A stretch of 64,000 nt of DNA from Saccharofermentans sp. Its GTDB lineage: Bacteria > Bacillota > Clostridia > Saccharofermentanales > Saccharofermentanaceae. Both the position numbers and the translations under genes were made by a program. The notes beneath the pieces were generated by a model, which worked only from the letters and a program-made list of their open reading frames with translations, searched no databases and had not been told where the DNA came from. Below, one piece after another: positions 27,247 through 36,125 of the stretch. The DNA lies in contig JAKSRJ010000008.1 in assembly GCA_024403715.1 (NCBI GenBank), positions 1 to 64,000 of the forward strand, given 5' to 3'. The number at the start of each line of letters is the position of its first letter. Position 1 is the first letter of the stretch.

Positions 27247-28587
27247 TTAACGGATAATACCGTAAGAATCACAAATACGTCCGAACTCAACAGAGTTTGC
27301 AAATCCATAGAACACACTCTCACGAGTAGCACCAGTATTAAGTCTATTCATCCAATATGCTCTACCCTGTGGATCAGCATCTCTACCAAGGAATGTATGA
27401 TACAAAGAATCTACATATTCATCATTACTATGGTGAGCATTAAGATACTCTGGACTCCAATAGAATCCCCAAGCAGCCTGAGTACCAGTAATTTCATGAT
27501 TATGAAGTCTAGAAGCCCAATAATCACGGCCTCCAATATCAGGTGTACGACCAAGACAAGTAGTATACAGACGAGTAGCAAATGCTACTACCTGACTTGA
27601 AGGAACATTACTAGTAAAGAAATTGACTGTATAATTAATATCCATTCCATTGCCAATACCAGTAATAGAAACATTATAGGAATCACCAGCATTTGCAGTA
27701 ATTCCACTTGGTCTAAAGATAATACAGCCAGTCTGACCATAACCTTCATTATTTACATAGAAATCACCATTAGATCCAGCCTGAGAAAAAGTCCATGTCT
27801 GTCCATTAGAAGTACGAGTAACAGTAACTCTAACTGTTGCAGCATTTACTGGCTGTCCAATAGACACAGACCAAGCATCAGTACTACTGAAAAATTCTCT
27901 TGGTGTATTTTGAGCTGGCCAAGCTACACCAGTAGTTCCGGCAGCACCATAGTTTGAAGTATCGAAACAATACATAGACTGACATGTACCTGCAGCACCA
28001 AAAGCAGTCTTACCCATAGTTGGATTCAATATCCATCTTCTATGACCAAGTCTAGAAATATTAGATCCATCACTGTCACTCATCCACATTCTAGAAATCG
28101 TGCTATTCAAAGAGTTAGATCCCGAAGCAAGATTACATGATCCAGCACCAATTCTACAGTTCTGGAACATTCCTGAATCCATACCAGCTGGCTGAGATGG
28201 ACTATGCGTTAAACTTCTATTAACTGCATTTATTAAAGCAGCACCCTGTGCTTGAGTACGATAATTTGCATCAATAGTTACATTGTCATTAAGTCCAGCG
28301 ATGTATCTGATTGCATTGAGCATATTGAGAGCCTGCTGCTCAGATGTCGCAGAAATCTGTCCATATGTATAAGGAGCTACAGTTCTTGGAGATATCGAAT
28401 AAGAAACTGCTCCACTAGTAGTAACATTATGGGATGATAGATAGTTAATAATCTCTTCTTGTGTACGGTAAGCTACATTCATTCCTGTTCCCTGAGCATT
28501 AATTGGAGCGTAAACAGAAAATGCAACTGATAGTGTTAACAAAGCAGTGATAGATAAAGAAACAATTCTATTAAAGAGTCTCATCAT
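27247..28587 (-). CDS. Secreted CAP-domain protein with C-terminal DUF4214
   Basis: A 446-residue exported protein. Residues 1-30 form a signal peptide (hydrophobic ITALLTLSVAFSV, cut near VYA or INA). A CAP/SCP domain spans about 80-215, with NAIRYIAGL, SLTHSPSQ and LGHRRWILNPTMG giving the two family histidines. A beta-rich linker follows, then two DUF4214-like repeats (RTPDIGGRDYW near 345, RDADPQGRAYW near 400), a module often found in large surface proteins. Role unknown; a cell-wall or environmental function is likely. It has its own promoter and a strong AAGGAGG. Confidence 0.82.
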   Translation of the reverse strand: MMRLFNRIVSLSITALLTLSVAFSVYAPINAQGTGMNVAYRTQEEIINYLSSHNVTTSGAVSYSISPRTVAPYTYGQISATSEQQALNMLNAIRYIAGLNDNVTIDANYRTQAQGAALINAVNRSLTHSPSQPAGMDSGMFQNCRIGAGSCNLASGSNSLNSTISRMWMSDSDGSNISRLGHRRWILNPTMGKTAFGAAGTCQSMYCFDTSNYGAAGTTGVAWPAQNTPREFFSSTDAWSVSIGQPVNAATVRVTVTRTSNGQTWTFSQAGSNGDFYVNNEGYGQTGCIIFRPSGITANAGDSYNVSITGIGNGMDINYTVNFFTSNVPSSQVVAFATRLYTTCLGRTPDIGGRDYWASRLHNHEITGTQAAWGFYWSPEYLNAHHSNDEYVDSLYHTFLGRDADPQGRAYWMNRLNTGATRESVFYGFANSVEFGRICDSYGIIR

Positions 28588-28611
28588 TCATTCCTCCTTA
28601 TTATTATAATA

Positions 28612-28639
28612 ATTATAGTCGTTAATTTGTTATAATCAA
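28612..28639 (-). promoter_or_regulatory. Promoter of the CAP/DUF4214 gene
   Basis: On the minus strand TTGATT (28634-28639) and TATAAT (28612-28617) are 16 bases apart. The -35 lies over the -10 of the divergent helicase gene (28631-28636), so the two promoters should compete for RNA polymerase. Confidence 0.65.
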
Positions 28640-28643
28640 ATCA
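28628..28643 (+). promoter_or_regulatory. Extended -10, predicted leaderless promoter of the nuclease-helicase gene
   Basis: TGT-TATAAT (28628-28636) ends six bases before ATG 28643, which would place the transcription start on the A of ATG. No Shine-Dalgarno is present between them. The same geometry occurs at three other genes in the window. Confidence 0.65.
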
Positions 28644-31030
28644 TGAGTTCATTAAGTGTTTCTGTTACTGATTTGGCTAGATTTGTCTCTAGAACTGGAA
28701 ATCTATCTTCTGGTTCTTCATTTAATGGAGTATCAGGAATCGAAGGAACACGATTGCATAAGCGAATATTTGATGATTTACGTAAACAATTCGGTGAAAA
28801 TTTTGAAACTGAGTTTTATTTGAGCCATATTTATGAATATGATGATGTCATAACACCAATTAAGTTAGAAGTACGTGGTCGAGCTGATATTGTTTTCGAA
28901 CAAGATAACGAAGGAATTCCTCATATTATCGAGATCAAATCTTTTAATTCATCAAAAACACAGTATGAAAAACTAGTACATTCTGATCACGAAGCTCAGC
29001 TTAAGATCTATGCAGCTCTTTTTTTTATAAGCAATGATAAAGTTGATCAAATTAAAATAACCCTTAGATATGTAAATATAACTTCTTTGGAAGTAGTAGA
29101 AAAAACAGTATACATAGATAGAGAAGAAGCAATAATTATCTACGAAGACCACGCACTTCAATATATTGATTTCGTAAAAAAACTAATCAAATATGATGAA
29201 AACTTAATTAACTCAGTAAAAGAAATGTCTTTTCCATATGAAAAGATTCGTAACGGACAAAAAGAGTTAATGAAGAAAGTACTCTCTACACTTACTTCCG
29301 ATGAGATTCTATTTGCGTTGGCACCGACTGGTACAGGAAAGACAATCTCTGTTTTATACCCTGCTGTTAAAGGATTATTAAAAGGTCGATATGACAAGAT
29401 TTTCTACCTAACTGCAAAAACATCAACAAGAATTGTTGCTGCTAAAGCAATTAATGATATGCGCAAAAAAGGTCTTATTGTTAGATCTATTACACTTAAG
29501 TCAAAAGAGCAAATGTGCTTACTTAACAAAAAATGTGATACTAAGAATTGTCCATTTGCAAACGGCTATTTCGACCGTGTTAAGCCTGCACTAAGTGAGA
29601 TTCTTCAGTACGATGAAATTACTCCTGAACTTGTTACTAAAATAGCAATGAAGTTCAAAATTTGTCCTCATGAACTTAGCCTAGACGCAATGAACTTTTC
29701 CACCATAGTAATTGGTGATTACAACCATGCTTTTGACCCACGTGTAGCATTAATTAGAGCATTCGAATGCGAACAGGTTAACAGTAATGTTCTTCTAATT
29801 GATGAAGCACATAATATGGTTGATAGATCAAGAGAAATGTACAGCAGTAGACTCTCCTTATCATTAATTCAAAAAATGAAACGTGTATATTCAGGAAGAG
29901 ATCCTAGATTCGAATCTTTCCTTCAACAAGCTGAAAACTATTTTATTGAAATTCGAAACTGTCTACTTAACGGAGATTCTGCTTTCGTAAAATTAGAAAA
30001 AATTGATGAGCGTAAAACAGTTAGAACTGAAAGCTTTGAAGGTTCTACTCAGAGAACAATGAACCTTTATGCAATTCTATGGAAATCCATTCGTTTGCTA
30101 ATGCCTCTTCTAGATAATATTGAACAAGGTGAAGTCAGAGAAGTTGCTATGGAATACTTCTTTGAAACAAGATTCTTTCTAACTGTTTTTGAACAAGAAT
30201 TCGATGAAAACTACATTTCGACTTTTAATTTAGAAAACGGTGATGTAACTGTTGGTTTTATATGTTTAGATGCGTCCGAGAAAATCAGAGCCCGAATAGA
30301 AAACATTATGCCTACAGTGTTCTTCTCAGCTACACTCTCACCTTTTGAATACTATAGAAATGTTATTGTTGGAAAGAATTGTGAAAGTGTTAAACATATT
30401 GAGTTAGCTTCACCATTTCCTGCAGAAAATCTTGAGATATTAATAGACTCATCAATTAATACCTCATACAAGTACCGTTTGGCGACACTACCAGAATTAA
30501 CATCTAGAATAACAAAAGAACTAATAAATAGACGTGGTAATTATCTAATATTCTTACCTTCATTTGAGTATTTAAACTTGCTTTATGATAGTATAAATAA
30601 TTCTTTAAAAGGACAGCTCAGTAATCTAAAGATGATTAAACAAACTCCAAGTATGACTGCAAGTCAAAAAGATGAATTTCTAGATAATTTCAATCAACCT
30701 TTTGATGGGTTAATGCTTGCTTTTGCGGTTTTAGGAGGTCATTTTGGTGAAGGAATTGATTTAGTAGGTGATAAATTGTCAGGTGTTGTAATTGTTGGTG
30801 TTGGATACCCAAAATTAACACCCGAGCGTCAAATTTTAGCGAATTACTATACAGAAAAATTCGGAGATGGATTTGCGTTTGCTTATAGATTTCCTGGCTG
30901 GGAAAAAGTACTTCAAGCAGTTGGACGAGTAATTAGAACTGAAAGCGACGAAGGATTTGCTTTATTAATTGATGAAAGGCTTGAAAAACCAGAGTATCTG
31001 AGCTTATTCCCTGATAATTGGCAAATCTAG
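28643..31030 (+). CDS. PD-(D/E)xK nuclease fused to an XPD/DinG-type Fe-S helicase
   Basis: A 795-residue protein. The N-terminus is a RecB/Cas4-type nuclease: His39, Asp82 (RGRADIV), EIK (97-99) and QLKIY (119-123). The helicase follows: Walker A APTGTGKT (227-234), four cysteines suited to a 4Fe-4S cluster (292, 298, 303, 341), DEAH (387-390) and motif VI QAVGRVIRT near residue 755. XPD-family helicases unwind 5' to 3', so this looks like a DNA repair machine with its own nuclease. It is transcribed alone, opposite its neighbours, from a predicted leaderless promoter. Its 3' end overlaps that of recO. Confidence 0.88.
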   Translation: MSSLSVSVTDLARFVSRTGNLSSGSSFNGVSGIEGTRLHKRIFDDLRKQFGENFETEFYLSHIYEYDDVITPIKLEVRGRADIVFEQDNEGIPHIIEIKSFNSSKTQYEKLVHSDHEAQLKIYAALFFISNDKVDQIKITLRYVNITSLEVVEKTVYIDREEAIIIYEDHALQYIDFVKKLIKYDENLINSVKEMSFPYEKIRNGQKELMKKVLSTLTSDEILFALAPTGTGKTISVLYPAVKGLLKGRYDKIFYLTAKTSTRIVAAKAINDMRKKGLIVRSITLKSKEQMCLLNKKCDTKNCPFANGYFDRVKPALSEILQYDEITPELVTKIAMKFKICPHELSLDAMNFSTIVIGDYNHAFDPRVALIRAFECEQVNSNVLLIDEAHNMVDRSREMYSSRLSLSLIQKMKRVYSGRDPRFESFLQQAENYFIEIRNCLLNGDSAFVKLEKIDERKTVRTESFEGSTQRTMNLYAILWKSIRLLMPLLDNIEQGEVREVAMEYFFETRFFLTVFEQEFDENYISTFNLENGDVTVGFICLDASEKIRARIENIMPTVFFSATLSPFEYYRNVIVGKNCESVKHIELASPFPAENLEILIDSSINTSYKYRLATLPELTSRITKELINRRGNYLIFLPSFEYLNLLYDSINNSLKGQLSNLKMIKQTPSMTASQKDEFLDNFNQPFDGLMLAFAVLGGHFGEGIDLVGDKLSGVVIVGVGYPKLTPERQILANYYTEKFGDGFAFAYRFPGWEKVLQAVGRVIRTESDEGFALLIDERLEKPEYLSLFPDNWQI

Positions 31031-31690
31031 TTTTAATATTGGATCTTGAACTTCTCGTTCAAGCTGGACACGCAAGTATTCAAGAGTAAAACTTCTTAAT
31101 TCAAACAAGTCGCTTTCCTCTAATTTGATGGTAAAAACATTCTTAATTGGATTACTACCTATGTAATCCAATATTTCACATGTCCTAGGACAAACTTTAA
31201 TCTTAGGACCTACAGAATTAACACAATCTACACTAAAGGAAGCTAATCCGAGAATCCACATTAGCTTCCAATTGAAAATGCACATTACATATATATATTC
31301 ATCAGGCTTAATACCAAGTAAATACAATGCATAAATCGCTAATTCATAGCACTCAGAGGAGTTATCACTTTGCATCACAGTCTCAAGAAGACACATAGCT
31401 ATATGACCAGCTACAGACATTGACTCGAGGCAACTCATTATACCTGAGTTACCAGAAATGACATTACCTTCTTTAAGATAGAAAAAACCATGACTCTCAG
31501 ATACTACAAAATCACAGTATGAATATGGAACAGAAACAAATGATAGCTTTGTTGATTTACCAGCTACACCTTTGCAGCAAATATTTACAATTCCCAAATC
31601 CCGAGTCAAAACAGAGATAATTCTATCTTTTTCCTTGTATTCACTGCTCTTAAGAATTATCCCTTTAAAGCTTATTGGATTAGAGGGCAT
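31004..31690 (-). CDS. recO: DNA repair protein RecO
   Basis: Mediator that loads RecA in the RecFOR pathway. The 228 residues begin with the OB-fold block FKGIILKSSEYKEKDRIISVLTRDLG and continue into the helical domain with cysteines (DCVNS, VCPRTC) that partly recall the family zinc site. Start ATG 31690 is preferred because GAGG lies six bases upstream; earlier in-frame ATGs at 31714 and 31696 fit worse. It starts inside the 3' end of the era part (11-base overlap), as usual for era-recO, and its last 27 bases overlap the convergent helicase gene. Confidence 0.9.
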   Translation of the reverse strand: MPSNPISFKGIILKSSEYKEKDRIISVLTRDLGIVNICCKGVAGKSTKLSFVSVPYSYCDFVVSESHGFFYLKEGNVISGNSGIMSCLESMSVAGHIAMCLLETVMQSDNSSECYELAIYALYLLGIKPDEYIYVMCIFNWKLMWILGLASFSVDCVNSVGPKIKVCPRTCEILDYIGSNPIKNVFTIKLEESDLFELRSFTLEYLRVQLEREVQDPILKLDLPIIRE

Positions 31691-33203
31691 TTTCATCCTC
31701 TGCATGGAAGCCATAACTCTTAAGTAAAGTATCGTTATTCTTCCAGTCTTCCCTTACCTTAACAAATAGCTCAAGATATACTTTACAATCAACTAAACGT
31801 TCAATATTAATTCTAGCTGAAGTGCCGATGCGCTTAATCATTTGACCGTTTTTACCAATAATAATAGCTTTATGAGAATCACGCTCACAAATAATGGTAG
31901 CTTTAATAACTACACATTTTCTGTCATATTCATCCTTAGCATCATCCTCATATTTATCTTCAAAAGAATCAATCTCAACTGCTGTTCCATGAGGGATTTC
32001 CTGGTTAATAAAATGCAAAATTTGCTCTCTTATTAACTCAGCAGAAATTGTTCTTTCAGACTGATCAGTCATATACTCAGAATCAAAAAGTCGTGGACCT
32101 TCTGGTAATTGCTTCTCGAGAACCTTCATAAGTTCATCAATGTTTTCACCTGTTCTAGCAGAAATTGGAACTATATCTTCGAACTCATACAACTGGCTAT
32201 AAGAAGCAATTATTGGTAGTAATTTACCCTTAGAAATCTCGTCTGCTTTATTTACTGCAAGTATTACCTTCTTATGATATTCCTTACATAAATCCAATAA
32301 TTTTTTCTCTGTAGATCCAGCTTCTGAAAATCTAGAATCAACAATTAGCAATACTGCATCTGCATTCTTAGCGCTAGTAAAGCTGTTTTCAACCATTATT
32401 CTACCAAGCTTATTTGAAGCTTTATGTACACCCGGTGTATCTACGAATATGATTTGTGAATCATCGGTATTATAAATGGACCTAATGTTAGTTCTTGTTG
32501 TCTGTGGTTTGTGAGAAACTATAGCAACCTTCATTCCCGTAATGTAGTTTATAAAAGTAGATTTACCTACGTTAGGACGACCTAAAATAGAAACATATCC
32601 ACAGTGTTTTGCAATGGAACCAGCAGGATAAGCAATATTATCTTCAAGATGATTGGTAATCTCTGACTCCTCATCACTAAAAGCTAATCCTATATCAGAC
32701 ATTAGCTCCTTCTGAGCCTTAATCATAAGCATTTCATCATCAGATTCGATATGATCAAATCCAATTAAATGCAAAAGAGAATGTGCTACCAAAAAAGATA
32801 TTTCTCTTTCTTCACTATGACCATATACTGCGGCATTATCCAAAGCTACATCAGGATTAATCAAAATATCACCAAGATTAAGGACTTTATTGCCATCCTC
32901 ATCAATCTCAAAATCAATATCTTCAACCGTTGAAATAAGTTTACCATTGTCCATTTCTAAGATAGGAAATGATAAGACATCAGTAGCTTTATCAATACCA
33001 CGCTGCTCTTCATTAATAGAACGAATCTCGTCTATTCCTACAAAAGACAATGAAACATAAGCATCATTCATAATCTTAAGTGGAATATCAGTAGTATAAG
33101 AACGAGCTACAAAAGCTTTTGCAAGCTTGTTTATATAAGCAGACCATCCTTCAACCTTTGAATTATCAAGACCTGTACATTCATTGCTAATTAAAATTTT
33201 CAT
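31680..33203 (-). CDS. ybeY-era: YbeY-Era fusion: rRNA endoribonuclease joined to ribosome-assembly GTPase
   Basis: One 507-residue frame holds two proteins that are normally separate. Residues 1-175 are YbeY, with the zinc triad His141, His145 and His151 in AHSLLHLIGFDH. Residues 199-507 are Era: GRPNVGKST (208-216), DTPG (255-258), NKAD (318-321), then the KH domain with IIIGKNGQMIKRIG (447-460). Both act on 16S rRNA 3'-end maturation. Genes dgkA and cdd, which often separate ybeY and era, are absent. An ATG at residue 168 (32702) has AAGGAG three bases before it and might also yield free Era. It overlaps pgpH by four bases and recO by eleven. Confidence 0.93.
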   Translation of the reverse strand: MKILISNECTGLDNSKVEGWSAYINKLAKAFVARSYTTDIPLKIMNDAYVSLSFVGIDEIRSINEEQRGIDKATDVLSFPILEMDNGKLISTVEDIDFEIDEDGNKVLNLGDILINPDVALDNAAVYGHSEEREISFLVAHSLLHLIGFDHIESDDEMLMIKAQKELMSDIGLAFSDEESEITNHLEDNIAYPAGSIAKHCGYVSILGRPNVGKSTFINYITGMKVAIVSHKPQTTRTNIRSIYNTDDSQIIFVDTPGVHKASNKLGRIMVENSFTSAKNADAVLLIVDSRFSEAGSTEKKLLDLCKEYHKKVILAVNKADEISKGKLLPIIASYSQLYEFEDIVPISARTGENIDELMKVLEKQLPEGPRLFDSEYMTDQSERTISAELIREQILHFINQEIPHGTAVEIDSFEDKYEDDAKDEYDRKCVVIKATIICERDSHKAIIIGKNGQMIKRIGTSARINIERLVDCKVYLELFVKVREDWKNNDTLLKSYGFHAEDENAL

Positions 33204-35257
33204 GCTGGATACTGAATCCTTTCATGGTTCATTCCGGAGTAAACTCGCTTAAAAGCGGTAATTATCTTTTCAATATCATCAAAAGACAGACCAGAGTTAT
33301 TAAGTTGATCTTGATCAATCTTTGCCTTAATGAGTTTTCTAACAAGTTTCTCAATTTCAGCTGAATCAGTAAGTTTATTTGATCTAATTGCAGCTTCACA
33401 AGTATCTGCAATCATAATAATTGCAGACTCCTTGGTAGAAGGTACATTACCCTTATACATGAAATCTTCGACTTTTGGCTCAGGTAAATTATTCTCATTA
33501 GCTTCCTTAATAGCTTTTGAGTAAAAATATCCCGGATATGTTGTTCCATGATGTTCTTCAATAACTTTTATAAAAGATTCAGGTAAATGATGCTTACGAG
33601 CTAACTTAACTCCATCATTTGTATGAGCAGTAATTATTGAAACACTATCCATAGTAGGCAAATCGTTATGAGGATTATAACCATCAGACTGATTCTCAGT
33701 AAAATATACAGGATTTTCAAGTTTTCCGATATCGTGGAAATAACTTGCTACTCGACAAAATAACGCATCAGCACCAACACTGTCAGCAGCAGCATCGGCA
33801 AGTGATGATACCATCATTGAATGAGTATACGTACCTGGAGCCTCCAAAAACAATCTCCTAAGTAGTGGATTACTAGGCTGAGACAATTCAATAAGTTTAA
33901 CTGGAGAAACAACCTTAGAAAACAATTCAACAATAGGCATCATACCTACAGCAAGAATTATTGATAGAATTGCAGAAACTCCAGTCCAAACACCTGATTC
34001 AATATAACTTGCTAGTGGAGCTGAAAATATTGCGTTATAACATGCAACTGTAGCTACACTCATAATCGATGGAATTATAATTAGCCATGCACTGTTGTAT
34101 GATTTATTAACTTTACTTGCTGTTGTTGCACAAAAAATAATTCCAACAATATTAACTAAAATAAATTCAGAATCAAATGAATAAAGAGGCCACATCATTA
34201 GCATTTCTATCGAAGAAAGTATAATACCGTCTCTAGAACCTAAATAAGTGGAACAAATCGTCGTAAAGAACAAAGTAAGAATCATCATATTTGATAATTC
34301 CTTAGCATAAACAGAAGCTACAATCGGAATAATAAATACGACAACAAGCATATAGAGTATTCTCATATCAAAAAATCTGTTAATTCCACTTCTCTTCAAA
34401 TAGATTACTAACAGACTTGAAAGAATAACCATATAGAAGGCAATTCTGACAAGAATCAAAATATCAAATGTATCACTTCTGACTAATTCAAGATCAACTA
34501 AATTCTGATACATGTGCTCTGTAATAACATCGCCGCTGCTAATAATTTTTGTACCCTTATCAACTACAATTGGATTATTAATAACAGATAAATATGCATT
34601 TTCAGCAGCTTCGTCAGTAGCAGTTCTATCAAAGATTGAATTCGGCATTAAAAGACATGTTAATACATCTCGTAGAGAATCAGAATAAATAGAAAACTCA
34701 GAATAGTTTTCATCAAATAACTCCATCTTTGAATCGATAGCCTGAGACAAAGAGTCTGTATTCAAGTTATCCATTACAATCAACTCAGTCATAGAAACAG
34801 CTCTGTCGTGAATAAGACTAAAAGCAGATGAAGACATATTTAAAAATGTATCTATACTAGAATCACTTGGGCAGTTACTGAACTCTTGTCTTAGAAGTAC
34901 TGTCATTGTAGATACAATATTTCCCCAGTTATCAACAGGTAATCCAAACTCGTCTAAATGCTGATTTCGAGCCTCAGCAATAATGTTAAAGAATAGATTA
35001 ACGTTATCAATGCTATGTTGAGATAAATCTTCAGATCTAATAAAAATAGAACTAACAGAGTTCTTCGCTAATGCAGCTTCATACTCAGTTTGATAAGTAT
35101 CAATAAAGCTTCTTTGCGCGAAAATATCTCTATTGGAAACAGAACCAATATCTAGATCATAACTTACAGGTCTATATCCATAAAAAACAATCAGAGTAAC
35201 AAGAATTGTCGTTAGAATACAGACAATTATTTGCTGAAATACAGAACTCTTATTCAT
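33200..35257 (-). CDS. pgpH: PgpH-type 7TM HD phosphodiesterase
   Basis: A 685-residue membrane protein of the YqfF/PgpH family: one N-terminal membrane segment, a large extracellular 7TMR-HDED domain, about seven membrane segments (roughly 270-430), then a cytoplasmic HD domain with EAPGTYTHSMMV and FHDIGKLENP (His-Asp near residue 507). Characterised members hydrolyse cyclic di-AMP. Start ATG 35257 has AAGGAG seven bases upstream; a longer start is not supported. It overlaps phoH by eight bases and ybeY-era by four. Confidence 0.92.
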   Translation of the reverse strand: MNKSSVFQQIIVCILTTILVTLIVFYGYRPVSYDLDIGSVSNRDIFAQRSFIDTYQTEYEAALAKNSVSSIFIRSEDLSQHSIDNVNLFFNIIAEARNQHLDEFGLPVDNWGNIVSTMTVLLRQEFSNCPSDSSIDTFLNMSSSAFSLIHDRAVSMTELIVMDNLNTDSLSQAIDSKMELFDENYSEFSIYSDSLRDVLTCLLMPNSIFDRTATDEAAENAYLSVINNPIVVDKGTKIISSGDVITEHMYQNLVDLELVRSDTFDILILVRIAFYMVILSSLLVIYLKRSGINRFFDMRILYMLVVVFIIPIVASVYAKELSNMMILTLFFTTICSTYLGSRDGIILSSIEMLMMWPLYSFDSEFILVNIVGIIFCATTASKVNKSYNSAWLIIIPSIMSVATVACYNAIFSAPLASYIESGVWTGVSAILSIILAVGMMPIVELFSKVVSPVKLIELSQPSNPLLRRLFLEAPGTYTHSMMVSSLADAAADSVGADALFCRVASYFHDIGKLENPVYFTENQSDGYNPHNDLPTMDSVSIITAHTNDGVKLARKHHLPESFIKVIEEHHGTTYPGYFYSKAIKEANENNLPEPKVEDFMYKGNVPSTKESAIIMIADTCEAAIRSNKLTDSAEIEKLVRKLIKAKIDQDQLNNSGLSFDDIEKIITAFKRVYSGMNHERIQYPA

Positions 35258-36107
35258 CTGCTTTCTCCTTATCTCTCTTCTCGTATGCCGTAACAATTTT
35301 CTGTACTAATGGATTTCTAACAATATCACCTGTTTTCAATGATACTACAGAGATACCTTCCACAGATTCCAATACACTAATACAGTCAGCTAATCCTGAC
35401 TTAACTCCACGAGGCAAATCAATTTGAGTAAAGTCACCACATACACAAGCCTTACAATTAAGTCCAAGACGAGTTAAAAACATCTTCATCTGCTCACATG
35501 TCGTATTTTGTGCTTCATCCAATAAAACAAAGGCATCATCAAGATTACGTCCTCTCATAAATGCAAGAGGTGATACTTCTATTAATCCCTTCTCATAGTA
35601 ACGCTCAAATAACTCAGCTCCTAAAAGCACTTCCAAAGCATCATAAATTGGTCGCATGTAAGGATTAACCTTCTCCTCAATATCACCAGGTAGAAAGCCC
35701 AATCTTTCACCAGCTTCAACAGCAGGTCTTGTTAATATAATCCTTGAAACTTCATGATTACGAAAAGCTTTTACTGCCATTGCTACGCCTAAAAAGGTCT
35801 TACCAGATCCAGCTGGACCAGCACAAATAACTAATTCAGACTTATAAATGGAATCAACGTAATATTTTTGACCTAACGTTTTGGGCTTAATCTGTCGACC
35901 AGATGGAGTTGTATAAATAACTTCAGGTTCAGAAGACAAGAATTCTTCTATTGCAGCTAAAGCACGATTTACACTTGAAGTACTATCGCCAATAACACTA
36001 ACTGAATTATCAATAAATGACGCAGAACAACCGTAGAATGCAGCAATTTGCTCTACGTATCCATGATTATTAGTATCTAATAGTAAATCGTTTGTGTAGC
36101 TATCCAT
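35250..36107 (-). CDS. phoH: PhoH-family ATPase
   Basis: Cytoplasmic ATPase of 285 residues with Walker A AGPAGSGKT (96-104) and Walker B FVLLDEAQNTT; a short KH-like N-terminal stretch precedes it. PhoH is thought to act on RNA and is regularly found beside ybeY, as here. It has no Shine-Dalgarno: the 18-base gap after rluD holds an extended -10 instead, predicting a leaderless transcript that also carries pgpH, ybeY-era and recO. Confidence 0.92.
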   Translation of the reverse strand: MDSYTNDLLLDTNNHGYVEQIAAFYGCSASFIDNSVSVIGDSTSSVNRALAAIEEFLSSEPEVIYTTPSGRQIKPKTLGQKYYVDSIYKSELVICAGPAGSGKTFLGVAMAVKAFRNHEVSRIILTRPAVEAGERLGFLPGDIEEKVNPYMRPIYDALEVLLGAELFERYYEKGLIEVSPLAFMRGRNLDDAFVLLDEAQNTTCEQMKMFLTRLGLNCKACVCGDFTQIDLPRGVKSGLADCISVLESVEGISVVSLKTGDIVRNPLVQKIVTAYEKRDKEKADE

Positions 36108-36122
36108 AGTAAAATTCTACCA
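36105..36122 (-). promoter_or_regulatory. Extended -10, predicted leaderless promoter of phoH
   Basis: On the minus strand TGG-TAGAAT (36114-36122) is followed by six bases and then the ATG (36105-36107). The whole element fills the 18-base gap between rluD and phoH, leaving no space for a ribosome-binding site. Confidence 0.6.
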
Positions 36123-36125
36123 CAA

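Noticed and set aside
28643-31030. Nuclease-helicase as part of a phage-defence island or CRISPR system
   Set aside because: Neighbours are housekeeping genes, and no repeats, Cas genes, toxins or transposases are near.
31680-33203. YbeY-Era joined only by an assembly error
   Set aside because: The frame is continuous with a plausible linker (176-198) and there is no ATG, stop or homopolymer shift at the Era N-terminus; it still deserves checking against reads.
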